Source: DATHSY01 sp046729855 | GTDB taxonomy: Bacteria > Actinomycetota > UBA4738 > HRBIN12 | Length of the DNA stretch: 46,450 nt | Assembly (NCBI GenBank): GCA_046729855.1 | Contig: JBKPHM010000055.1 | Coordinates: forward strand, 1-46,450 | Direction: 5' to 3' | Part shown: positions 31,873 through 40,222 of the stretch, piece by piece | How the letters are laid out: the number at the start of each line of letters is the position of its first letter | Numbering within the stretch: position 1 is the first letter of the stretch | The notes under the pieces: model-generated | Seen by the model: only the letters and a program-made list of their open reading frames with translations | Told to the model about the DNA's origin: nothing | The model's database searches: none | Translations under genes and position numbers: made by a program

Positions 31873-33675
31873 ATGAGCGAGCTGCGGACCACGATGCGGA
31901 CGCATGCGTGCGGCGAGCTGCGGGCGGGCGAGATCGGAGAGACGGTCGTCCTGTGCGGGTGGGTCGCGCGACAGCGCGATCACGGTGGCATCACGTTCGT
32001 CGACCTGCGCGACCGCGAAGGGCTCGTGCAGCTCGTCTTCCACCCTGAGGAGGCGCCGGCAGCGCGCGAGACGGCCCAGCGGTTCAAGGCCGAGTCCGTG
32101 GTCCGAGTGGTCGGCCAGGTCCGGCCACGGCCGGAGGGCACCGTCAACCCGAACCTGCCGACGGGGGAGGTCGAGGTCGCGGTGCGTGACGTCGAGGTCC
32201 TCGCCGTGGCGGAGACGCCGCCGTTCCCGATCGAGGACCGGATCGACGCGGACGAGCTGCTTCGTCTGCGGTACCGATACCTCGACCTGCGCAGGCCCGA
32301 GATGACGCGCGTCCTCGCGCTACGGCACCGGGTCAACCGCGTGATCCGCGAGGAGATGGAGGCGCTGGGATTCGTCGAGATCGAGACGCCGCACCTCACG
32401 CGGAGCACGCCCGAGGGAGCACGCGACTTCCTGGTGCCGTCGCGGCTATGGCCCGGGAGCTTCTACGCGCTGCCGCAATCGCCCCAGCAGCTCAAGCAGC
32501 TGCTGATGATCGCCGGGCAGGACCGCTACTACCAGATCGCCCGGTGTTTCCGCGACGAGACCCCGCGCGCCGATCGCGGCTTCGAGTTCACGCAGCTCGA
32601 CGTCGAGATGTCGTTCGTCACCGAGGAGGACGTGATCGGCGTGATCGAGCCGCTGATGGCGCGGATCGTAAAAGAGACGAACGACGCCGACGTTCCCACG
32701 CCGTTCCCGAGGATGACGTACGACGACATGATGGCACGGTACGGCTCGGACAAGGCCGACCTTCGCTACGCGATGGAGCTCGTCGACCTTGCGCCGGTGT
32801 TCGCGTCGACCGGGTTCCGCGCGTTCGCGTCGGTGCTCGCCGACGGCGGCGCGATCAAGGGTCTCGCCGCCCCCGGCGGGTCGCAGCTGTCGCGGAAGGA
32901 GCTGGACGACCTCGTGCAGGCGACGAAGGGACGTGGCGCGACCGGGCTGGTGTGGATCGTCGTCGAGGACGGCGGTGTCCGCTCACCTGTGGAGAGGCAC
33001 GTGGCTCCAGAGGAGCTCGACGGCGTGCGCGCGGCGACCGGCGCCTCGGCCGGCGACGTGGTCCTGATCGTCGCCGACAAGGAGGATCGCGCGAACGTGG
33101 CGCTCGACGGGCTCCGCCGAGACATGGCGGCGCGGCTCGACCTCGTGCCGGAGGGGCGGTGGGAGTTCTGCTGGATGATCGAGCCGCCGCTCTTCGAGTG
33201 GAGCGACGACGAGGGCAAGTGGGTCTCAGTGCACCACCCGTTCACGGCGCCCGTCGGCGACGACCTCGAGCCGAAGACCGCGCGCGGCCGCGGGTACGAC
33301 CTGGTCCTGAACGGGTTCGAGCTCGGCGGCGGCAGCATCAGGATCCACGATCCCAATGTCCAGCGGCGCGTGTTCGAGGTCCTCGGCCTCACGCCCCAGC
33401 AGACCGACGAGCAGTTCGGGCACCTGCTGCGCGCGTTCCGCTACGGCGTCCCGCCGCACGGTGGCGTGGCGTTCGGGATCGACCGCATCGTGATGCTAAT
33501 GGCGGGCAAGGACGCGATCCGCGACGTCACCGCCTTCCCGAAGGCGCAGTCGGGTCAGGACGTGCTGACCGGCTCCCCCGCGGCCGCGACGGCGGAGCAG
33601 CTCCGTGAGCTCCATCTGAGCGTGACGGCGCCCACGGAGCGAGCCACGGAGCGAGCCACGGAGCGAGAAGGATAG
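31873..33675 (+). CDS. aspS: Aspartate-tRNA ligase (possibly Asp/Asn non-discriminating)
   Basis: A 600-residue bacterial-type AspRS. The N-terminal OB anticodon-binding domain has VVLCGWVARQRDHGGITFVD. Motif 1 is FVEIETPHLTRSTPEGARDF. The catalytic part has QSPQQLKQLLMIAG, FRDETPRADRGFEFTQLDVE (motif 2), the bacterial insertion (GAD) domain, and motif 3 PPHGGVAFGIDRIVMLMAG. The C-terminal tail is a short repeat (APTERATERATEREG, from a repeated 12-base unit GAGCGAGCCACG). No asnS is in the window, so tRNA-dependent Asn synthesis is possible but not shown. Confidence 0.98.
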   Translation: MSELRTTMRTHACGELRAGEIGETVVLCGWVARQRDHGGITFVDLRDREGLVQLVFHPEEAPAARETAQRFKAESVVRVVGQVRPRPEGTVNPNLPTGEVEVAVRDVEVLAVAETPPFPIEDRIDADELLRLRYRYLDLRRPEMTRVLALRHRVNRVIREEMEALGFVEIETPHLTRSTPEGARDFLVPSRLWPGSFYALPQSPQQLKQLLMIAGQDRYYQIARCFRDETPRADRGFEFTQLDVEMSFVTEEDVIGVIEPLMARIVKETNDADVPTPFPRMTYDDMMARYGSDKADLRYAMELVDLAPVFASTGFRAFASVLADGGAIKGLAAPGGSQLSRKELDDLVQATKGRGATGLVWIVVEDGGVRSPVERHVAPEELDGVRAATGASAGDVVLIVADKEDRANVALDGLRRDMAARLDLVPEGRWEFCWMIEPPLFEWSDDEGKWVSVHHPFTAPVGDDLEPKTARGRGYDLVLNGFELGGGSIRIHDPNVQRRVFEVLGLTPQQTDEQFGHLLRAFRYGVPPHGGVAFGIDRIVMLMAGKDAIRDVTAFPKAQSGQDVLTGSPAAATAEQLRELHLSVTAPTERATERATEREG

Positions 33676-33679
33676 GCCG

Positions 33680-34075
33680 GTGCCGGAGCTGACCGACGCC
33701 GACCGGGAGTTGCTCCGCGGCGCGAACTACGCGACGGTCGTCACGGTGAACGCCGACGGCTCGCTCCAGTCCACCGTCACGTGGATCGACGCGGACGACC
33801 GGCACGTCCTGGTCAACACGGCGGAGGGTCGCGCGAAGGATCGGAACCTCCGTCGCGATCCACGCGTCGGCGTGACCATCGTGCGGGATGACGACTGGTA
33901 CCGGTGGATCGCGATCGCAGGCGAGGTCGTGGAACGGCGCACCGGCCCGGAGGCGGACGCGCACATCGACGCACTGTCGCGCCGGTACGACGGGGAGCCG
34001 TGGTCACCGGTCGCGGGGCAGGTGCGCGTCCAGTTCGTCATCCGCCCACGCCGGGTCACGCGCTACCCACGCTGA
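33680..34075 (+). CDS. PPOX-class flavin/F420-dependent protein
   Basis: A 131-residue split beta-barrel protein of the pyridoxamine-phosphate-oxidase-like superfamily. Core features are the N-terminal GANYATVVTVNADGSLQSTVTW, HVLVNTAEGRAKDRNLRRDPRVGVTI and the C-terminal VQFVIRPRRVTRY. In actinobacteria this subgroup (PPOX class, TIGR03618-like) commonly binds F420 or flavin and reduces small molecules. The cofactor cannot be decided here. GTG 33680 is four bases after the aspS stop, so it is co-transcribed. Confidence 0.9.
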   Translation: MPELTDADRELLRGANYATVVTVNADGSLQSTVTWIDADDRHVLVNTAEGRAKDRNLRRDPRVGVTIVRDDDWYRWIAIAGEVVERRTGPEADAHIDALSRRYDGEPWSPVAGQVRVQFVIRPRRVTRYPR

Positions 34076-34101
34076 CGCCCGGACCCGGCCGCGCGTACGC
34101 T
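34072..34101 (+). promoter_or_regulatory. Promoter of rarA: CTGACG - 18 bases - TACGCT
   Basis: CTGACG (34072-34077) and TACGCT (34096-34101). The -10 ends six bases before GTG 34108, again a leaderless arrangement. Confidence 0.5.
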
Positions 34102-34107
34102 CGATCG

Positions 34108-35364
34108 GTGAGCGACGTTCCCCTCGCCGCGCGGATGCGCCCGCGCTCCTTCGAGGAGTTCGTGGGCCAGTCGCATCTGATCGGGCCCGGCAAGGCGCTG
34201 ACGCAGCTGCTTGAGGGCGGCCACCTGCCCTCGTTGATCATGTGGGGACCGGCCGGGACGGGGAAGACGACCCTCGCGCATCTGCTCGCACAGGCCGTCG
34301 GCGGTCAGCTCGTGCAGCTCTCGGCGGTCTCCTCGGGCGTCGCCGACGCACGCAAGGTGATGCAGGGGGCGCGCGGCGGCATGTTCCGCACGGTCCTGTT
34401 CGTCGACGAGGTCCACCGATGGAGCAAGGCGCAGCAGGACGTACTGTTGCCCTCGGTCGAGGACGGCACGATCACGCTGATCGGCGCGACGACCGAGAAC
34501 CCGTACTTCTCGCTCGTCACCCCGCTCCTGTCGCGGTCCATCCTGTTGCGGCTCGAGCCGCTCGCGCCGGAGGAGGTCCGCACGGTCCTCCAGCGCGCGC
34601 TCGAAGACGAGGAACGAGGGGTGGGCGGCCACGGCGTGAAGGTGACCGAGGAGGCCCTGGACCACCTGATCGAGGTCGCCGGCGGCGACGCCCGGGTGGC
34701 GCTAACGGGCCTCGACGCCGCGGTGCTGTCGGCGCGTGCGGCCGGAGACGACACGGTCGAGCTCGACCGAGCGGCCGACGCCATCCAGAAGAAGGCGATC
34801 GTCTACGACCGGCAGGGTGACGCTCACTACGACGTGATCTCGGCGTTCATCAAGAGCATCCGCGGCTCGGATCCGGACGCGGCGCTGTTCTGGCTGGCGA
34901 GGATGATCGAGGCCGGGGAGGATCCGCGGTACATCGCGAGGCGCATGATCGTCCACGCGTCGGAGGACATTGGGCTCGCCGACCCGCGTGCACTGCTGAT
35001 CGCGGTCGCGGCGGCACAGGCGGTCGAGCACGTCGGCCTCCCCGAGGCACGGCTGAACCTGGCCGAGGCCGCGCTGTACCTCGCACGCGCGCCGAAGTCG
35101 AACAGCGTGATCGTCTCGCTGGGGAAGGCGACCGAGGACGCCCTGTCCTCGGACCCAGTCCCGCTGCACCTGAAGGAGCCGGGGCATCCGGCCTTGCGCA
35201 AGCTCGGCTACGGGAAGGGCTACTTGTACCCCCACGACTACCCGGGCCACGTGGTCGAGCAGGAGTATCGCCCCCAGCGGTTCAGCGGACGGCGCTACTA
35301 CGAGCCGTCCGATCAGGGGGAAGAGGCCGGTGACGAGACGGGTGGCTCGGAGCGGTCGGTATGA
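34108..35364 (+). CDS. rarA: Replication-associated recombination protein A (AAA+ ATPase)
   Basis: A 418-residue MgsA/RarA/WRNIP1-family ATPase acting at stalled forks. It starts near LAARMRPRSFEEFVGQSHL. Walker A is GPAGTGKTT (47-55), Walker B TVLFVDEVHR, sensor I IGATTENPYFSL with LLSRS, and sensor II GGDARVALTGLD. The C-terminal tetramerisation region has YDVISAFIKSIRGSDPDAAL and the very conserved ending GYGKGYLYPHDYPGH with EQEYRP. Its position ahead of alaS matches other actinobacteria. GTG 34108 follows the promoter by six bases. Confidence 0.97.
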   Translation: MSDVPLAARMRPRSFEEFVGQSHLIGPGKALTQLLEGGHLPSLIMWGPAGTGKTTLAHLLAQAVGGQLVQLSAVSSGVADARKVMQGARGGMFRTVLFVDEVHRWSKAQQDVLLPSVEDGTITLIGATTENPYFSLVTPLLSRSILLRLEPLAPEEVRTVLQRALEDEERGVGGHGVKVTEEALDHLIEVAGGDARVALTGLDAAVLSARAAGDDTVELDRAADAIQKKAIVYDRQGDAHYDVISAFIKSIRGSDPDAALFWLARMIEAGEDPRYIARRMIVHASEDIGLADPRALLIAVAAAQAVEHVGLPEARLNLAEAALYLARAPKSNSVIVSLGKATEDALSSDPVPLHLKEPGHPALRKLGYGKGYLYPHDYPGHVVEQEYRPQRFSGRRYYEPSDQGEEAGDETGGSERSV

Positions 35365-35365
35365 T
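35360..35365 (+). promoter_or_regulatory. Candidate -10 element of the DUF948 gene
   Basis: TATGAT overlaps the rarA stop codon. A leader with GAAGGAG (35391-35397) precedes ATG 35404. Confidence 0.45.
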
Positions 35366-35403
35366 GCGGCGGCCGGATCCCGGACCCCTCGAAGGAGATG
35401 CCG

Positions 35404-35784
35404 ATGACCGTCGTCGCTATCAGCGCCGGTGACTGGGCGTTGATCGTCCTGTCCGTGGCGTGGGCCGCGCTCGTCCTGTTCCTGTGCGTCGTCCTGCTGA
35501 ATACCTACAACGTGCTGACCAGCACGAAGCTGTTGATCGACGGGATCCGTCAGGAGACCGTGCCGCTCCTCACCGAGGTCCGAAACTCCGTCGTCAAGAC
35601 CAACCGCGAGCTCGACCGGGTCGACGGCATGCTCGAGTCCGCGAACGCGATCGTCGGCCGGGTCGAGAAGATCTCGCACCTGGTGGAGCAGGTGGTGAGC
35701 AGCCCGCTCGTCAAGCTGATCGGCGTGGGCGCCGGTCTGCGCAGCGCGGCGGCGAGGTTCCGGGGCGGCAAGGCGAAGCCGTGA
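35404..35784 (+). CDS. DUF948 domain membrane protein
   Basis: A 126-residue protein with one N-terminal transmembrane helix (about 10-30). It continues as a helical, coiled-coil-like segment (TKLLIDGIRQETVPLLTEVR and ELDRVDGMLESANAIVGRVE), typical of DUF948. ATG 35404 gives the GAAGGAG site a six-base spacer. The in-frame ATG at 35398 would sit against the ribosome-binding site. DUF948 function is not established. The location just before alaS, with the next small gene, is conserved in Streptomyces as far as I recall. Confidence 0.88.
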   Translation: MTVVAISAGDWALIVLSVAWAALVLFLCVVLLNTYNVLTSTKLLIDGIRQETVPLLTEVRNSVVKTNRELDRVDGMLESANAIVGRVEKISHLVEQVVSSPLVKLIGVGAGLRSAAARFRGGKAKP

Positions 35785-36029
35785 GGCGACTGTTCTGGCT
35801 GGCGGCCGGCCTGGGCGCCGGCGCGGTCGGTGTGATACTCGCGTCGCGGTTCGCCAAAAGGCAGGCGAGGAAGGTCGCCCCGACCACGATCGCCCGCGAG
35901 ACGCGAGACGGCCTGCTCGACCTCAGCCGGCGCGTCTCCGAGTCGATCGCCGAGGGCAAGCGCGCGATGGATGAGCGGGAGCGCGAGATCCGCGAGCGAC
36001 TCGAACAGGACAGCCGCCGCCCCGCTTGA
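35781..36029 (+). CDS. Small single-pass membrane protein upstream of alaS
   Basis: An 82-residue protein with an N-terminal hydrophobic helix (LFWLAAGLGAGAVGVILAS) and a basic stop-transfer stretch (RFAKRQARKVAP). A charged helix RETRDGLLDLSRRVSESIAE ends in a Glu/Arg-rich coiled coil. GTG 35781 overlaps the DUF948 stop as GTGA, so the two are coupled and may interact. It resembles the DUF6167-type proteins found here in other actinobacteria, but I am not certain. Function unknown. Confidence 0.82.
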   Translation: MRRLFWLAAGLGAGAVGVILASRFAKRQARKVAPTTIARETRDGLLDLSRRVSESIAEGKRAMDEREREIRERLEQDSRRPA

Positions 36030-36063
36030 GCCCGCGGGCACGACCCGCCGGGAAGACCCCTCG

Positions 36064-36069
36064 GTAGAC
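36064..36069 (+). promoter_or_regulatory. Candidate -10 element of alaS
   Basis: TAGACT ends ten bases before ATG 36080, with no Shine-Dalgarno sequence between. Confidence 0.5.
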
Positions 36070-36079
36070 TGCCCATCCG

Positions 36080-38701
36080 ATGGACGGAGCCGAGATCCGC
36101 GAATCGTTCCTGCGCTTCTTCGAGGAGCGGGGACACAACCGCGTCCCGTCATCGTCGCTGATCCCGCCGCCTGAGTCGGGCCTCCTGCTCACGAACGCGG
36201 GCATGAACCAGTTCATCCCGTACTTCCTGGGGCACGCGCCGGCGCCCTTCCCGCGGGCGACGACCGTGCAGAAGTGCTTTCGCGCCGTCGACATCGAGAA
36301 CGTCGGCCGGACGGCGCGCCACCTCACGATGTTCGAGATGCTCGGCAACTTCTCGTTCGGCGACTACTTCAAGCGCGAGTCGTGCGGATGGGGATTCGAG
36401 CTGGTCACGGAGGTATGGGGGATCGACAGCGGGCGGCTCTGGGTGACCGTCTTCGAGACCGACGACGAGGCAATCGAGGTGTGGCTGGACATCGGGATCC
36501 CGCGCGACCGGATCGTACGTCGTGGCAAGGACGACAACTACTGGTCGACGCACGCCGCCGGCCCGGCCGGACCCTGCTCCGAGATCTACGTCGACCGCGG
36601 GGCGAGGTACGGGCCCGACGGCGGCCCCGCCGTCGACGAGGAGCGCTTCGTGGAGATCTGGAACCACGTCTTCATGCAGGACGAGGTCGACGAGCACGAG
36701 AACGTCGTGGGCGAGCTCCCGGCGAAGAACATCGACACCGGGTCGAGCCTCGAACGCGTCGCGACGGTCCTCCAGGACCGCGACAGCTACTTCGAGACGG
36801 ACCTGATGGCGCCGCTTCTGGAGGTCGTCGAGTCGCTGGCAGGCCGCAAGCACGGGCACGACGAGCGCGCCGACGTCTCGCTGAAGGTGATCGCCGAGCA
36901 CGGACGCTCGACCACGTTCCTGATCGCCGACGGCGTGCAGCCCTCGAACGTGGGGCGCGGGTACGTGCTGCGGCGGATGCTGCGGCGCGTCGTAAGCCAC
37001 GCCCGCCGCCTCGGGATCGAGAACGCCGTGATGCCGCGGCTCGTCGAGACGACCGTCGAGCGGTTCGGCGATGCGTACCCCGAGCTGCGCGAGAACCGCG
37101 CGTACGTCGAGCAGGTTGCGGCCTCCGAGGAGGAGCGGTTCGCGGGGACGCTCAGGCAGGGGCTCGCGCTCTTCGGGTCCGAGGCGTCGTCCGCGAGCTC
37201 CGGGCTTCTCTCCGGCGACGTGGTGTTCAAGCTGCACGACACGTTCGGCTTTCCGAAGGAGCTGACCGCTGAGCTCGCCGAGGATGCGGGACTCGAGCTC
37301 GACCTGGACCGGTTCGAGGAGCTGATGGCGGCGCAGCGCGAGCGCGCGAAGCGCGCGGCGAGGCGCGAACGGACGCAGGACGATCTGGCAGACGTCGCTG
37401 CCTCGGCGGGCGGCACGGACTTCGTCGGATACACCACGCTCGAGGCGGACGGGAGGATCGTCGGGCTGCTGGCCCGGGACGGGCGCACACGGGTCGCGAG
37501 CGAGGGCGACGACGTCCGGGTCGTGCTCGACCGGACGCCGTTCTACGCCGAGGCCGGAGGACAGATCGGCGATCACGGATACCTGCGCACGGCCGCAGGC
37601 GTGATACGCGTCCAGGACACGCAGGTCGGCCCGGGCGACACGATCGTTCACTCGGGGATCGTGCAGTCCGGCGAGATCCGCGAGGGCGACGAGGCGCACG
37701 CCGAGGTCGACCAGGTCCGACGCGAGGCGACGGCCCGCGCGCACTCGGGGACCCACATCGTCCATTGGACGCTGCGGCACGTCCTCGGCGAGCACGCGCG
37801 CCAGGCCGGGTCGCTCGTCGCCCCCGGACGGCTGCGGTTCGATTTCCCCCACCATTCCGCGGTCCCGCGCGATCTGCTCGAACAGGGTGAGGAGCTCGCG
37901 AACGCGCGCGTCGCGGCCGACGATCCGGTGCGGATCTACGAGACCACGTTCGAGGAGGCCAAGAACCAAGGCGCGATCGCGCTGTTCGGCGAGCGGTACG
38001 GCGATCTGGTCCGGGTCGTCGAGATCGGCGACTACTCGGTGGAGCTGTGTGGGGGCACGCATGTCGTTCGCAGTGGCAACGTGGGGGTGATTCGGCTGCT
38101 CGGCGAGGCGAGCATCGCTGCCGGAATGCGGCGCGTGGAGGCGCTCGTCGGCCCCGACGCGCTCCGCGAGATCAACGAAGAGCGGGCGCTCTTCGATGAC
38201 GTCCTCGAGGCGCTCCGGTCGACGGAGCGGAGCGGCGCGCCCGAGCGGATCCGCGAGCTGGTGGAGGAGAACCGCCGCCTGCGGGCCGAGCTGAGCAGGC
38301 TCGCCGCCGCGGAGCGGGGGAGCGTCGTCGAGGACCTGGTCTCACGGGCGAACGATGTCCAGGACGTCCGGCTGGTGACGACGGTGCTCGACGGGGAGGC
38401 CGACGAGTTGCGCGACTTGGCGCAGAAGGTCGTCGGCAAGCTCGGCGGATCCCGACCCGCCGTCGTGGTCCTCGGCAGCTCGAAAGGGGGCAGGGGGCTC
38501 GTGGTGGCCGCCGTCAGCGGCGACCTGGTCGGACGCGGGGTGACCGCTCCGCTGCTGCTCGAGCCCGCCGGCAAGGCGATCGGCGGCGGTGGCGGCGGCA
38601 AGCCGATCTTAGGGATCGCGGGCGGGCCGAAGGGCGACGGTGTTGAGGTCGCCGTCGGGTTGATCCCGACGCGCCTCGAGGAGCTCCTGCGGAACGGCTG
38701 A
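36080..38701 (+). CDS. alaS: Alanine-tRNA ligase
   Basis: An 873-residue class II synthetase with full domain order. The aminoacylation core starts EIRESFLRFFEERGH with NAGMNQFIPYFLG, TARHLTMFEMLGNFSFGDYF and the tRNA-recognition region GYVLRRMLRRVVSHAR. The editing domain has HSGTH (His555, His559) and CGGTH (Cys657, His661). A coiled coil and the C-Ala domain end GGGGGGKPILGIAGGPKGDG. The length is normal. It begins the alaS-ruvX-mltG-aroE series conserved across actinobacteria. ATG 36080 lies behind a leaderless-type promoter. Confidence 0.98.
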   Translation: MDGAEIRESFLRFFEERGHNRVPSSSLIPPPESGLLLTNAGMNQFIPYFLGHAPAPFPRATTVQKCFRAVDIENVGRTARHLTMFEMLGNFSFGDYFKRESCGWGFELVTEVWGIDSGRLWVTVFETDDEAIEVWLDIGIPRDRIVRRGKDDNYWSTHAAGPAGPCSEIYVDRGARYGPDGGPAVDEERFVEIWNHVFMQDEVDEHENVVGELPAKNIDTGSSLERVATVLQDRDSYFETDLMAPLLEVVESLAGRKHGHDERADVSLKVIAEHGRSTTFLIADGVQPSNVGRGYVLRRMLRRVVSHARRLGIENAVMPRLVETTVERFGDAYPELRENRAYVEQVAASEEERFAGTLRQGLALFGSEASSASSGLLSGDVVFKLHDTFGFPKELTAELAEDAGLELDLDRFEELMAAQRERAKRAARRERTQDDLADVAASAGGTDFVGYTTLEADGRIVGLLARDGRTRVASEGDDVRVVLDRTPFYAEAGGQIGDHGYLRTAAGVIRVQDTQVGPGDTIVHSGIVQSGEIREGDEAHAEVDQVRREATARAHSGTHIVHWTLRHVLGEHARQAGSLVAPGRLRFDFPHHSAVPRDLLEQGEELANARVAADDPVRIYETTFEEAKNQGAIALFGERYGDLVRVVEIGDYSVELCGGTHVVRSGNVGVIRLLGEASIAAGMRRVEALVGPDALREINEERALFDDVLEALRSTERSGAPERIRELVEENRRLRAELSRLAAAERGSVVEDLVSRANDVQDVRLVTTVLDGEADELRDLAQKVVGKLGGSRPAVVVLGSSKGGRGLVVAAVSGDLVGRGVTAPLLLEPAGKAIGGGGGGKPILGIAGGPKGDGVEVAVGLIPTRLEELLRNG

Positions 38702-38702
38702 C

Positions 38703-39131
38703 GTGGCAGAGCGCGGCGAGGGCCCGGTGCTCGCCGTCGACGTCGGCGACGCCCGCATCGGGGTCGCCATCTCCGATCCCGAACGTCGGGTCGCCGTCCC
38801 CCTCGGGACTATCCGGACGGGGGCACCGGATGACCTGAGGGCCGTACGTACCCTCGTGGAGCAGCGCGGCGCGACCACGATCGTCGTCGGGCTGCCGCTC
38901 CACCTATCCGGCGCCGAGGGCGCGAGGGCCGCGCACGCTCGGGCGTTTGCCGATGCCCTCCGGGCGTTCCTGCCCCAGATCACCGTCGTGACCCACGATG
39001 AGCGCCTGTCGACGGTCGAGGCCGACCGCGCCCTGCGCCAGGCCGGGGTCCCGGGCAGACGCCGGCGGGAGATGGTGGACCGCAGCGCCGCCGCGGTGAT
39101 CCTCCAGTCGTACCTGGACGGGTTGCGCTAG
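38703..39131 (+). CDS. ruvX: YqgF/RuvX family RNase H-fold protein
   Basis: A 142-residue putative pre-16S rRNA nuclease. Catalytic-region motifs are LAVDVGDARIGVAISD near the N-terminus, IVVGLPLHLSG, VVTHDERLSTVEA and MVDRSAAAVILQSYL at the C-terminus, carrying the expected acidic residues. GTG 38703 begins one base after the alaS stop. The family is linked to 16S rRNA 5' maturation. The RuvX name reflects a proposed Holliday-junction role. Confidence 0.95.
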   Translation: MAERGEGPVLAVDVGDARIGVAISDPERRVAVPLGTIRTGAPDDLRAVRTLVEQRGATTIVVGLPLHLSGAEGARAAHARAFADALRAFLPQITVVTHDERLSTVEADRALRQAGVPGRRRREMVDRSAAAVILQSYLDGLR

Positions 39132-39132
39132 G

Positions 39133-39138
39133 TATCCT
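39133..39138 (+). promoter_or_regulatory. Candidate -10 element of mltG
   Basis: TATCCT ends seven bases before ATG 39146, just after the ruvX stop. This would be a leaderless internal promoter. Confidence 0.45.
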
Positions 39139-39145
39139 CGCCCCG

Positions 39146-40222
39146 ATGTCCGACCCGCCCGCCCCCGCTCCCGCGGAGCTCTCGGCGCCCCGGCAGCGTC
39201 CACGTCGTCGCCGCCGCGCCAACTGGGGCCTGCGGATCTCGCTCGTCGTCCTGCTGCTCGCGATCGGTAGCGTCATCGCCGCAACGCGCTATTACCAGTG
39301 GTGCCAGGAGGCCTCCGGCCCGAAGCGGCCCGTCTCCTTCACTGTGCCCGAGGGCGCCTCGGGCGGCGACGTCGTGGAGGCGCTCCACGAAGCCGGCGTC
39401 GTGCGATGCGGGCTCGTCTCCGAGTGGCTATTACGTCGGAGCGGCCTGTCGTCGGACATCCTCGCCGGGGAATACGAGTTGACGACGAATATGGTCCCGG
39501 AAGAGGCGTTCCAAGCCCTCACCGTTCCGCCTTCGGCCGTGCCGACGGTTCAGCTGACGATCCCCGAGGGCTACCGGCTAACGCAGATCGCCGAGCGCGT
39601 GAAGGAGGAGCTCGGCATCCCTCAGGGGCGGTTCCTCGGGGCCGCCGATGGTGACTGGTCGCTCCCTCCGTACCTGCCGAGCGGGAAACCGCTCGAGGGG
39701 TTCCTGTTCCCGGAGACGTACGAGTTCCGCAAGCGCGGCACGACCGCGGACGACGTGATCGAGCGCCTCCTCGGCCAGTTCGAGAGCGTGGCCGAGGCGC
39801 TCCCCTGGGGCAACGCGGAGGACATGAACCTCACTCCCTACGAGATCGTGATCGTCGCCTCGATGGTCGAGGAGGAGGCGAAGCTCGACGACGAGCGCCC
39901 GGTGATCGCCGGCGTGATCTACAACCGGATCCGCGAGGGGATGGAGCTTGGAATCGACGCCACGCTCCTGTACGACGACCCCACGCCCGACGGCCAGCTC
40001 TCCATCTCGGACCTGCACTACGACAGCCCATACAACACCCGATTGCGGCCGGGGCTGCCGCCCACGCCGATCGCGAGCCCCGGCCTCGCGTCCCTGCGCG
40101 CGGCCCTCGAGCCGGACGACACCCCGTACCTCTATTACGTTTTGTGCGGCGCGGACGGGCACCACCGGTTCGGACGCACCCTCGCCGAGCACAACGCGAA
40201 CCGGGTGGCGTGCGGTGAGTGA
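39146..40222 (+). CDS. mltG: Endolytic murein transglycosylase MltG
   Basis: A 358-residue YceG-like protein that cleaves nascent glycan strands. A Pro/Arg-rich cytoplasmic N-terminus and one transmembrane helix (about 30-50) are followed by the LysM-like region SFTVPEGASGGDVVEALHEA and the catalytic domain. The latter has IVIASMVEEEAKLDDERPVI (the catalytic Glu lies in VEEEA), AGVIYNRIREGMELGIDATL, SPYNTRLRPGLPPTPIASPG and YYVLCGADGHHRFGRTLAEH. It is complete. The stop overlaps the aroE start region by eight bases. Confidence 0.96.
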   Translation: MSDPPAPAPAELSAPRQRPRRRRRANWGLRISLVVLLLAIGSVIAATRYYQWCQEASGPKRPVSFTVPEGASGGDVVEALHEAGVVRCGLVSEWLLRRSGLSSDILAGEYELTTNMVPEEAFQALTVPPSAVPTVQLTIPEGYRLTQIAERVKEELGIPQGRFLGAADGDWSLPPYLPSGKPLEGFLFPETYEFRKRGTTADDVIERLLGQFESVAEALPWGNAEDMNLTPYEIVIVASMVEEEAKLDDERPVIAGVIYNRIREGMELGIDATLLYDDPTPDGQLSISDLHYDSPYNTRLRPGLPPTPIASPGLASLRAALEPDDTPYLYYVLCGADGHHRFGRTLAEHNANRVACGE

